DNA of 64,000 bases, taken from the NCBI RefSeq assembly GCF_027943255.1, contig NC_072896.1, forward strand, positions 39,210,501-39,274,500. The letters run 5' to 3'. Position 1 is the stretch's first letter; every line of letters starts with the position of its first letter. Below, in pieces: positions 56,354 to 64,000 of this stretch. Source of the DNA: Anastrepha obliqua. Lineage: Eukaryota > Arthropoda > Insecta > Diptera > Tephritidae. Under the pieces are notes generated by a model. The model did not search any database and was not told the origin of the DNA. It saw nothing but the letters and a program-made list of their open reading frames with translations. A program made the translations under genes and the position numbers.

Positions 56354-56610
56354 TCGCACCCTAAATACAAAAGGGTCACAACTCAAAATGTTTCTTCTGC
56401 TCAAATATGAACGAAACGTTATCAATAAAACGGTCCGCGAATGACATATGGCAAAAATAAATTTTTTGTTTTTTTGATAGAACTGTTATAAGCTTACATG
56501 GCAAATTTCAGCGTGATATGTCACATAGTTTGTTTTCTGTGCTACTGTAAACAAGTCAAGCTCGAGTTTGGAAAATTTTGAGTTGTGACCCTTTTGTATT
56601 TAGGGTGCGA
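56354..56610. mobile_element. ~260-bp MITE with 37-bp inverted repeats
   Basis: Ends TCGCACCCTAAATACAAAAG and its inverse, continuing through GGTCACAACTCAAAAT, are nearly perfect over about 37 bp. TA lies on both sides. It interrupts the Tc1 relic between GG and YEHLW codons. The interior 56387-56576 is the reverse complement of 10160-10345, that is, one end of a DD34D mariner plus its flank. There is no coding capacity. Confidence 0.75.
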
Positions 56611-56700
56611 TATGAACACTTATGGTGGCTTCTGGAATGAAATATAAGGAAACAACAAATTACATGCGAAGCGGGCCCACAGAAGGCGGTCACTTTCTAT

Positions 56701-57710
56701 CATTTTGCCAATTCGTGCGTACAGTGGGCTTCGAATTTGGCACTAACGAATGATAGTCACACACAAAGCATTCAGCCACGGTGGCCGTCATTTTGATTAT
56801 ATTACTATTATAAATACCACAGTTACCTTAAAATTTTGCGCAAGACTGTATATATGTATCACGCTTCTTTCACCTGCCTTCTCTTCAATCATTTCAGCAA
56901 CGCATCGCGAGTCAGTTGATCGCACCAGTAACAGCATTGCTTACTCTTTCGCAGCCCTCACTCGCAACAACCAACCAGAGCAGCGCCCTCGCTAGTTGCT
57001 TGGTGCTCTTTTACACAGCGGCGCCTAAATGTGTACGTGATGTCGCCAAACACAGCAAGGAAACCTGTTTTTCTCCATCTTCTCCATTTACACAACTCTC
57101 CATACTTTGTGTTAACTGTCTGTTTTATGCTTTACTACAGAAATACAAACATACAAACATATGTACGCACAGGCAACACTTCAAATTTATTTGCATACTG
57201 GATGTATGTAAGTATATGCATACAACTGCAACTAGTCCCGCCATACCAACTCGGGTTGACTCCACCTATGTTCAAATCTGCATATGTGTGTGTGTGTGCG
57301 TAAGTATAAAACTGGTTTTTTGTTTTAGCTCCACCCAATCGAAATCGTAGCTGTTGTTCATACCAACGTGTCCACATACGTATGTATGTATTTATGTGAG
57401 TAAGCAGTTAGACATAAGTATGTACATTCATATGCACACGCATACTAATTTTTGTGAATACATATCTAAATATTAATTGTGTAAGTCATAAGCTCGTTCG
57501 CGATGCTTGTAGGCAATTCATGCACGTGTGGTGAAAGACCTTAGCAGATATTTTCTGTTAAAAAATGAAAATGCTTCTCGAGATAATTTATGTTACATAC
57601 AAATATATCATTATTGAACTTAGAGTTTAGAAGCATTTATTCCAGTTCTACTAATTTGCATTGCTGATATGTAAAATGATTTGCGTGCGGATAAAATTGA
57701 TAGTCATAAT
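56701..57710. other. Spacer with microsatellites
   Basis: GTACGCACAGG, (GT)n near 57283 and ACGTATGTATGTATTTATGT near 57376. The 144- and 90-codon frames at 56916-57350 are Cys/Ser/Thr-rich and overlap the repeats. They show no domain and no reliable splice sites. A TCAGT initiator-like word occurs at 56911 without a TATA box or DPE. Confidence 0.35.
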
Positions 57711-58153
57711 ACAGGGTCCGGCACTCGAAGTGTAACCAATTAAAAAGGCCATAAATTTAGTTTGGAAACTTACTTTTATTCTATTCAAAGTAAAAAATGT
57801 GTAAAAATAATACAAAATTAAGATTCAATTTACTTTTGCTCGATATGACCACCTTTTGCCTTGACTGTGGCCTCGAGAGGGTCCAGAAACGAGTCTCAAG
57901 CTGCCCGAATGTGACTTACAGGCATTTTAACCCACTCGCGGACAATGGCTTTTTTCAGCATCTTTGAGTTCAGACCGTGCTCTCCAAAATGATCCAAATA
58001 GAATAAACCATGGAATTCCCGTCTGGTGAATTTGAGAGCCATTGTGTGCGCGTTATGAAGTTCGAAACGTTGTTTTTTAGCCTCTCTTGGTTCACTCGAG
58101 CTTTGTAACACGGTGCCGAGTCCTGTTGAAACGTCCATGGTCTGCCACCGAAA

Positions 58154-58337
58154 TGTTTGTCTTCCCGCGTCTTCAAAGCAACCTCCAGAATACTTTCCCG
58201 ATAATACTTCGCATTTACCTTAACGCCACGTTCGATGAAAACGATTGTTTGTCTTCCCGCGTCTTCAAAGCAACCTCCAGAATACTTTCCCGATAATACT
58301 TCGCATTTACCTTAACGCCAGGTTGGATGAAAACGAT
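58154..58337. repeat. 92-bp direct tandem duplication
   Basis: 58154-58245 and 58246-58337 both read TGTTTGTCTTCCCGCGTCTT onward through GATGAAAACGATTG, with only a few differences (CCACGTTCG versus CCAGGTTGG). Since 92 is not a multiple of three, it also shifts the transposase frame. Confidence 0.9.
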
Positions 58338-58627
58338 TGGAGAGCGCCCATCTGCGGTTACAGCGGCCCAAACCATTACCTGTGGCGTGTGCTGCCTCCT
58401 GGTGGCCAATCGATGACTCAAATTCTCATATGAACGGTCCGGTCGGTCAAATAAACCCTACCGGTTTGGAAGTTTACAAATTGCTCAATTTGAAAAATTT
58501 TCCCGTCAAAAAACACAGTGTTCGGAAATTGTCCGCTTTCGGTCAAGCGAAGCAGCTCTTTTGTCCTCAAGTCTGACTTGTTGCTGCTTTGGTGTGAGAT
58601 CTTGCGCCTTTTGGATCTTGTAAGGCT

Positions 58628-59518
58628 TGGTTGGTTGGTTTGTTGGTTGGTTAGAGTGGTGATTCATCCAGAATCGAACATTTTGTTGCCACACCCTCGT
58701 TACCAACTTGTTTAATAGTTATTTACAGCAAGACTATATCCAGTCTGTGCGGTTCAGGAACCTTATCAGGTTGTTGACGTCTAAGCCAGACAGTTGCTCG
58801 AGACTCTCGAACAGCGGTTCATCCAGGGTTAACATTCTGTTCTTCCATAGGGCAGGGCATTCACAGAGAAAGTGGAAGATTGTTTCCTTTTGCCCATTTT
58901 GGCGGCTTGTTCTCCGATAGACCAAAAGCCAGTTATGACTGTCGTTAGTCTACAGGCGTCTGGTCGTTTCATGTTTATCAATGACTACGATTGCTTGAGC
59001 TTGTAGATGGGATATAACGTTCTGCTGATTTTGCATTTCGTCTGGTCTCTCCATCTTCAATCTGCGATTCGAAGTTATTTTACGGAAAATGCATTCTTGA
59101 CTGCACCTAATGGTGTGAATACCGGTACTGCAAGAACCTTATTTATGGCAGATCGACCTCTTGCCAGTTCATCGGCATTTTCGTTACCTTCTATGTTTCG
59201 GTGTCCCGGGACCCAAATTAAGGTTGCTTTATGGTTTTCACTCAAGATGGTGAGGCTATTCCTATATTACTTCACCACTTTAGGGGTTGTTGTAGCCGAG
59301 TCCACTGCCTGGATTGCAGCTTCGCTATCCGAAATAATAGAAATATTCCCCTTAAAAAAGAAATCCGTGATTAGTAGCTAAGTGATAAGCTTTCCCAATT
59401 GCCAGTACTTCCGCCTGAAAGACATTGCTGGTATTAGGAAGACGTACAGATCTTTCAATTTTAAGTCTATGAGAGTATATAACTGCTCCTACCCCACATT
59501 CGGTTTTACTGCCATGAG
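58628..59518 (-). pseudogene. 5'-truncated RNase H LINE nested in the maT element
   Basis: Similarity of the maT copy to that at 21028 stops after GATCTTGTAAGGCTTG at 58627 and resumes at TCAGTATGTGGCGGGTGCTA (59527). The insert encodes, on the minus strand, RNase H pieces: TLIWVPGHRNIEGNENADEL near 59200, SIISDSEAAIQAVDSATTTP near 59320 and DFFFKGN. The C-terminus ETIFHFLCECPALWKNRML to FLNRTDWI has its stop at 58734. Its 3' end is a (CCAA)n-type tail, seen here as TTGGTTGGTTTGTTGGTTGG. It is homologous to 45790-47145. Confidence 0.75.
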
Positions 59519-60339
59519 ATCATTTTTCAGTATGTGGCGGGTGCTACGATCAGATATTTTCAGTTCTTGCGCCATTTCATTGGCACTTCGTCGGGGATTT
59601 CGCTCAAGTCACTTCTCACTTTTTCAACCCTTTCACGTGACGTTGCAAACGTTTGATGACCACCTCCATGACGTTTCGCGATGCTACTGGTACCTTTTAA
59701 CGAGCAATGGTGCAATACAAAAACTTTATTTACTTTAAGGTGCTTGAACTCACGAACAATCGCTGGTTGTGATTTTCCCGTCAAATATCATGTAATGCAA
59801 TCACACTATTACGTTTGAAATTCATTATTGCTTCTCTTTTTTCGCGTTTACTCTCGGCAAAATGCTTCCGCGCGTATGTAAACAATACTCTGGATTGTCA
59901 TTTAGCCAACTAACAGACAGCATCAGCTGCGCGAGCGGTCTGTAGTTGGTTACACTTTGAGTGCCGGATCCTGTATATATTGATGGTGGAAGAGATTATT
60001 TTTTGCAGAAGTACGTGGTACTTGAGCATTCGTAAGAAATATTCTAAAACTAAATGTGCTCAAGTGTGCGAAATTAGTTTGTAATGAGATGTGTTCATTT
60101 ATATTCATCAATCATAGTTTCTTTTTAACCTCCTTTCATAGCCATATACAAAGGCAGGAATTTCAGATGGTGAGTAATTAGTTTTCGCACAGAAACAATT
60201 AAGCAGAAATGGAGGTACGACTTTTTGCATATCCATCAATGGGTACTCTTTATTTATTTACTGAAGCCTATGAATTTCAATCCTTACACACTATGATGCA
60301 AAAGTAGTTTAGATTAAACTATTGATGTACTACATATAA

Positions 60340-61617
60340 GGTTGGCCAAAAAGTCTTGCGGTATTTCCGCAAGCTTGTCTTTGCAAGCGCGTAGTTCTAG
60401 TTGTATTCGTCGCATCGGTTCACGCTAGAGCTTTTTGGAAAGCTCTTTTCACGTGCTAACACGTGTTTGATTAATTGTTGTTTGCTTTTAGTCGCTCGTG
60501 AGTTATAGCGTCGCAAACATGGAGCAAAATAAAGAGAAAATACGGCATATTTTACAGTACTACTACGATAAAGGCAAAAATGCATCTCATGCTGCCAATA
60601 AAATTTGTGCAGTTTATGGACCCGATACAGTTTCCATTTCCACCGCACAACGATGGTTTCAACGTTTTCGTTCTGGTGCAGAGGTGATCGAAGATGCGCC
60701 ACGGTCCGGAAGGCCTGTCGTCGAAAATTGCGATAAAATCGCTGAATTGATCGAAAGAGACCGGCATAGTAGCAGCCGTAGCATCGGCCAAGAGCTGGGC
60801 ATGAGTCATCAAACCGTTATAAACCATTTGAAGAAGCTTGGATTCAAAAAGAAGCTCGATGTATGGGTGCCACACGACTTGACGCAAAAAACATTTTTGT
60901 CCGTATGGATGCATGCGAATCGCTTCCGAATCGCAACAAAATCGACCCGTTTTTGAAGCGGATGGTGACTGGCGATGAAAAGTGGATCACTTACGACAAC
61001 GTGAAGCGCAAACGGTCGTGGTCGAAAAGCGGTGAAGCTGCCCAGACGGTGGCCAAGCCTGGATTGACGGCCAGGAAGGTTCTTCTGTGTGTTTGGTGGG
61101 ATTGGCAGGGAATCATCCACTATGAGCTGCTCCCCTATGGCCAAACGCTCAATTCGGACCTGTACTGCCAACAACTGGACCACTTGAATGCAGCACTCAT
61201 GCAGAAGAGGCCATCTTTGATCAACAAAGGCCGAATTGTCTTCCATCAGGACAACGCCAGGCCACACACATCTTTGGTGACGCGCCAGAAGCTCCGGGAG
61301 CTCGGATGAGAAATTCTTTTGCATCCACCGTATAGTCCGTATCTCGCACCAAGTGATTACCACCTATTTCTGTCCATGGCGAACGAGCTTGGTAGTCGGA
61401 AGTTGTCCACAAGAGAGTCCTGTGAAAATTGGCCCTCCGAGTTTTTTGACGATAGGGAAGCGAGCTTCTATAAGAGGGGCATTATGAAGTTGGCATCTCG
61501 TTGGGAACTCGTCATCGAACAAAACGGCGCATATTTGACTTAAATCGCATTATTATAACCAATTTTATGAACAATTGAAAATTCAATAAAAATACCGCAA
61601 GACTTTTTTGATAACCT
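60340..61617 (+). mobile_element. Near-intact mariner (DD34D, mellifera type)
   Basis: 1278 bp, with inverted ends AGGTTGGCCAAAAAGTCTTG and (inverse right) AGGTTATCAAAAAAGTCTTG continuing CGGTATTT on both. TA duplications lie at 60338-60339 and 61618-61619. The full transposase region is present with just two visible lesions. Both terminal repeats being retained suggests it could be moved in trans. Confidence 0.92.
60519..61543 (+). pseudogene. Mariner transposase with one frameshift and one nonsense codon
   Basis: Start ATG 60519, MEQNKEKIRHILQYYYDKGK. HTH blocks ISTAQRWFQRFRSGAEVIED and IGQELGMSHQTVINHLKK follow, with linker WVPHDLTQK. A base is missing in the A-run at about 60888-60893, after which the frame resumes as NIFVRMDACESLPNRNK. 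RMVTGDEKWITYD (first Asp), RIVFHQDNARPHTSLVTRQK (second Asp), LRELG-stop where Trp (TGG to TGA) is expected at 61307-61309, then HPPYSPYLAPSDYHLF (third Asp, with SPY for SPD). It ends EQNGAYLT. All three catalytic Asps are kept. Resembles mellifera-subfamily mariners of Hymenoptera and Diptera. Confidence 0.9.
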
Positions 61618-61789
61618 TATATATTTAAATACATTATAGTTGGGTTAAAACCATTATATATAGAGGTCGAAAGATTCTAAAAAGCCACTCTTGAAATCGA
61701 AAAAGCAAGAACAACCTCATTATTAATGGAATTTAATTCACGAGTAAGGTGAGCGTCACTGGCATACTTAGTTTTTCAGTTTTTCCCAT

Positions 61790-62110
61790 AAAAGCGGCAG
61801 AAGTTCTTAAGAGATCGCTGAAGCATTAAATCGAATCTCTTTCAGCAACTAAGGACAATCAATGACTCCAGTAACGATATTATAAGTGAAAGACAGACAC
61901 AGAATAGGCTAACGAATTTCTAAGGACTTTATACTTACATATAAGCATGAGACGAGCGGAATATGATAGCATGGGATCAATAAAGTACAGATACCGAGAG
62001 GCATATTTGAGAAAAAAATTTCGCGCACGTTCGATTCTATTGATAGCTTACCAACCACATGAGATCCAAATAAAGGCATCATATTCTAAACGAGACCTAA
62101 AAAATGATGT
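61790..62110 (-). pseudogene. LINE RT C-terminal fragment
   Basis: Minus-strand frames give SRLEYDAFIWIS, RIERARNFFLKYASRYLYFI, DPMLSYSARLMLI and NIVTGVIDCP, LLKEIRFNASAIS. This matches the thumb-end pattern at 22700 and 47146. Frame shifts separate the pieces. Confidence 0.5.
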
Positions 62111-62224
62111 AGTAGTAATAGAATAGAATAGTAACTTGTTGGTATTGGGATCAGATAACTTAGTGGATTTAGAAAGATTTTGAAGTATTGTACTATAATT
62201 TATATGGTTAGTAAAAGAAATTTG

Positions 62225-62541
62225 GTGGCCGCCGTAGCCGAATGGGTTGGTGCGTGATTACCATTCGGAATTCACAGAGAGGTCGTTGGTTCGAATCTCG
62301 GTGAAAGTAAAATGAATAAAAACATTTTTCTAATAGCGGTCGCCCCTCGGCAGGCAATGGCAAACCTCCGAGTATATTTCTGCCATGAAAAAGCTCCTCA
62401 TAAAAATATCTGCCGTTTGGAGTCGGCTTGAAACTGTAGGTCCCTCCATTTGTGGAAAAACATCAAGACGCACACCACAAATAGGAGGAGGAGCTCGGCC
62501 AAACACCTAACAGAAGTGTACGCGCCAATTATGTTTTTTTT
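62225..62541 (+). repeat. Full-length tRNA-derived SINE
   Basis: The best copy in the window, about 317 bp. The head GCCGCCGTAGCCGAATGG contains a perfect A box TAGCCGAATGG (62235-62245), and the B box GGTTCGAATCT is at 62288-62298. Spacing and the extra bases between them recall a tRNA-Ser/Leu with a long variable arm. These boxes make an internal RNA polymerase III promoter. The body has CGGCAGGCAATGGCAAACCT and GGAGTCGGCTTGAAACTGTA. The 3' end CTCGGCCAAACACC to CGCGCCAATTATG runs into a T-rich tail. Flanking AAAGAAATTTG (62214-62224) and AAAGAAAATTTG (62545-62556) look like a target-site duplication. Non-autonomous, so it needs LINE machinery in trans. Confidence 0.88.
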
Positions 62542-62779
62542 TTTAAAGAAAATTTGTTATCAAAGACAACGCCAAGCTTCTTAATCTCACTAACGCACTG
62601 TAGGACAAAAGTCCAGATATGGTATTTTGTACGCAAAATTTTAGATATTTTCGAGTATTTTTTTTTTTATTTAAAAAAAAAATTGACTTAAAGAGTAAAT
62701 CTTTTAAGCTAATTGTAACATGAAGCTATAGCGTCGAGGCGTTACGCTTAAACTGTGTATATGGAGTACTTTTGTATTG

Positions 62780-63455
62780 TGCCTTAAATTCTATGGTATA
62801 GGTTGGTTATTTTAAGGAATTTGGTTATTAAAGATATTGAATCGGAGGTTGGGGAAGATAAATGCGTCATTGGATTTGAGTTGCTGAAGATTTGCCTTCT
62901 GCGGGCGGTGTATAGTGGGCAATGAAGGAGAATATGGGGAATGGTACATCTTACGTCTGGGTTGCACGTGCACGTAGTTGGATTCGTGTTGGCCATGAAA
63001 TGTCCATGTGTAGTCTTTGTATGCCCTAGACGAAGACGCCCGAACTTTATGACGTCTACTCGGGTCACCCTATTTTTATTATTTTTTATAAAGTCCGCTA
63101 TGTGGGTTTTTGTATGGTTTACCTGTTGGTACCAGTCATTAGTTGAGTTCCATGTATGGTGATGTTTGCTATCGAAATGTTTTTTATATGTTTTTTAATG
63201 TCGGTTAAGTTGAAGTTATCTGTCATCAGTGTTGGTATTTGATGTGCTTGTTTGACGGTGTAGTCAGCGAATTCATTTCCGGTTATGTTGGCGTGTTCCG
63301 GCACCCAAATTAGTTTGATTTTAGAGTAATTCGCTATCATAATGTTTCGAATGGTGGTTGGATAGTGATCGTAGTTGTATATGTTTGCTATTGAGTTGAT
63401 GGCCGAGAGGGAATCAGAATTTTCGAGTAAGTTATTGGAAAGCACCACAAGTAAA
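62780..63455 (-). pseudogene. RNase H LINE 3' part (I/outcast-like)
   Basis: Minus strand: NNLLENSDSLSAINSIANIY (second RNase H Asp), KIKLIWVPEHANITGNEFAD (final motif), then after a frameshift RVDVIKFGRLRLGHTKTTHG and CTCNPDVRCTIPHILLHCPL (C-terminal knuckle with C-x-C...H..C), ending NLYHRI. The order fits a single LINE tail with one frameshift near 63095-63120. It differs from the other RNase H LINE pieces in its RLRLGHTK..HGH motif. Confidence 0.65.
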
Positions 63456-63609
63456 GCCTATCAAATAGCATAAAGCAAAACATCAAAGGAGGCAGAAATA
63501 CCATCACTTGCTCCCACACAACGTCTATCGCACAAATAAGATTTTATCCATCGCAGAAAAGCAAAAATGAAAGGCAAAACAAGCAACATTTTTAATGAAG
63601 ACTCTATGA

Positions 63610-64000
63610 AAGATTTTAGCGAAAAAGGGGGCAAGCACTCCCTTCATAGGTCCTGAACCTTTCTACGGGGTAAACAACAGCTTCAAGAGTGTCTTTCTAC
63701 GTGAGCAGGAACAACGAGGCCTAATCGATTACTGGAGAGCCCGATCGGGCATGCGGCAATCGAAAAGACTCATAGATCCGGAACGGATAAAGGCAGAAGC
63801 AATCCTTAGCCTAAGCAGAAAGGACAAAAAACTTTACACTGAACTATTAACAGGACACTGTAAACTTAATTATCACATGAAAAAGATAGGTGTGATAGAA
63901 AACGATTCTTGTACACTCTGCGAAGAGGCACAAGAAACAGCAGAACACGTTCTATGCGACTGGCCAGCAGTGACACGACGCCGATTAAATTACCGGGGAA
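63610..64000 (+). pseudogene. RNase H LINE C-terminus, running off the window
   Basis: Open from a stop at 63607 to the last base: STPFIGPEPFYGVNNSFKS, GLIDYWRARSGMRQSKRLI, ELLTGHCKLNYHMKKIGV and CTLCEEAQETAEHVLCDWPA. This is the region between RNase H and the end of ORF2, including a complete C-x2-C...H-x4-C knuckle. No stop or shift is visible in 390 bases, so it is younger than most LINE pieces here. The 5' part is missing or lies in decayed sequence before 63600. Confidence 0.65.

Larger units (their letters stand above)
54724..56700 (+). pseudogene. Tc1-like transposase relic split by two insertions
   Basis: The left end CAGTATTGTGCAAAAGTTTC follows TA. Coding pieces: GRPRVGRLCKIAERENVV (HTH linker), KDEMGFKYISVSTAEIVLRK, IKRQKCIALANEHLHNTPEF and KRAIFSDETKYCIFG (first Asp) at about 55240-55270. 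After the LINE insertion, FQQGNDPKHIAHIVKLWLL appears at 56243-56300, with Gly replacing the second Asp. After the small inverted-repeat element, YEHLWWLLE corresponds to the NPIEHLW block near the third acidic residue. Order and spacing show one gene interrupted twice. It is long dead. Confidence 0.7.
57712..59973 (-). mobile_element. maT-like DD37D element containing a nested LINE
   Basis: Ends CAGGGTCCGGCACTCGAAGT and (inverted) CAGGATCCGGCACTCAAAGT, with TA on both sides, give clear boundaries. Minus-strand transposase pieces: near 59750 AGKSQPAIVREF-like residues, then KVNKVFVLHHCSLKGTSSIA, then the LINE interruption, then LTPKQQQVRLEDKRAASL. QVMVWAAVTADGRSPIVFIQ, a 92-bp tandem duplication, and RPWTFQQDSAPCYKARVNQE (second Asp) follow. 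NSPDGNSMVYSIWIILEST has Val in place of the third Asp. The C-terminal residues near 57900 end prematurely. Confidence 0.82.

Noticed and set aside
56916..57350. 144-codon ORF as a possible small secreted protein
   Set aside because: Runs through TACATA and (GT)n microsatellites with Cys/Thr-rich low complexity; no conserved domain, and a competing frame of similar length overlaps it.
60809..61363. 184-codon minus-strand ORF
   Set aside because: It is antisense to the near-intact mariner transposase.

Overview
The window looks like insect (dipteran) nuclear DNA, most probably from a true fruit fly (Tephritidae). The reasons are the AT-rich spacer, the many TACATATGTATG-type microsatellites, short 70-80 bp introns, and several copies of DD41D 'rosa'-type mariner relatives, a group first described from tephritids. 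The genus cannot be told from the sequence. There are no bacterial features, no rRNA, no CRISPR array and no free-standing tRNA gene.

Almost everything recognisable is transposon-derived. Tc1/mariner-superfamily DNA elements dominate. They include DD34D mariners (about 15 pieces), DD41D rosa-like elements (about 9 pieces), DD37D maT-like elements (4), two Tc1-like relics (one of the long-TIR S/Minos type) and a pogo relic. One mariner (29103-30381) has an uninterrupted transposase, a complete catalytic triad, matching terminal repeats and TA target duplications. A second (60340-61617) carries only a 1-base deletion and one nonsense codon. Most others are dead by internal deletion or nested insertion. 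Retroelements are mainly 5'-truncated 3' ends of non-LTR LINEs: RTE-like pieces (4170, 8555, 51055, 52760, 55395), jockey-like endonuclease/RT pieces, and about a dozen C-terminal RNase H/zinc-knuckle pieces on both strands. A tRNA-derived SINE family (about seven loci; full copy 62225-62541) shares its 3' tail blocks with the RTE-like LINE in the same window, suggesting a SINE/LINE partnership.

Only one host gene is clear: the last two coding exons of a C2H2 zinc-finger protein on the minus strand (51432-52560), with at least seven fingers and an Ala/Ser/Thr-rich tail. A possible first coding exon of a secreted or membrane protein lies on the minus strand at 2850-2994, ending in a perfect GTAAGT donor.

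Layout: 1-4.2 kb, mostly spacer with one rosa-like element and the exon candidate; 4.2-25 kb, dense nested DNA transposons and LINE tails; 25-27 kb, spacer with a structured repeat, microsatellites and a MITE; 27.7-32.6 kb, mariners including the intact one; 34-36.8 kb, LINE endonuclease/RT interrupted by a TTAA-flanked MITE; 37-51 kb, mariner and LINE graveyard; 51.4-52.6 kb, zinc-finger gene; 52.7-64 kb, RTE copies, a nested Tc1/LINE/MITE stack, a nested maT/LINE, a near-intact mariner, a SINE and LINE tails. All readings are from sequence alone; family names rest on motif recognition and D-to-D spacing counts.
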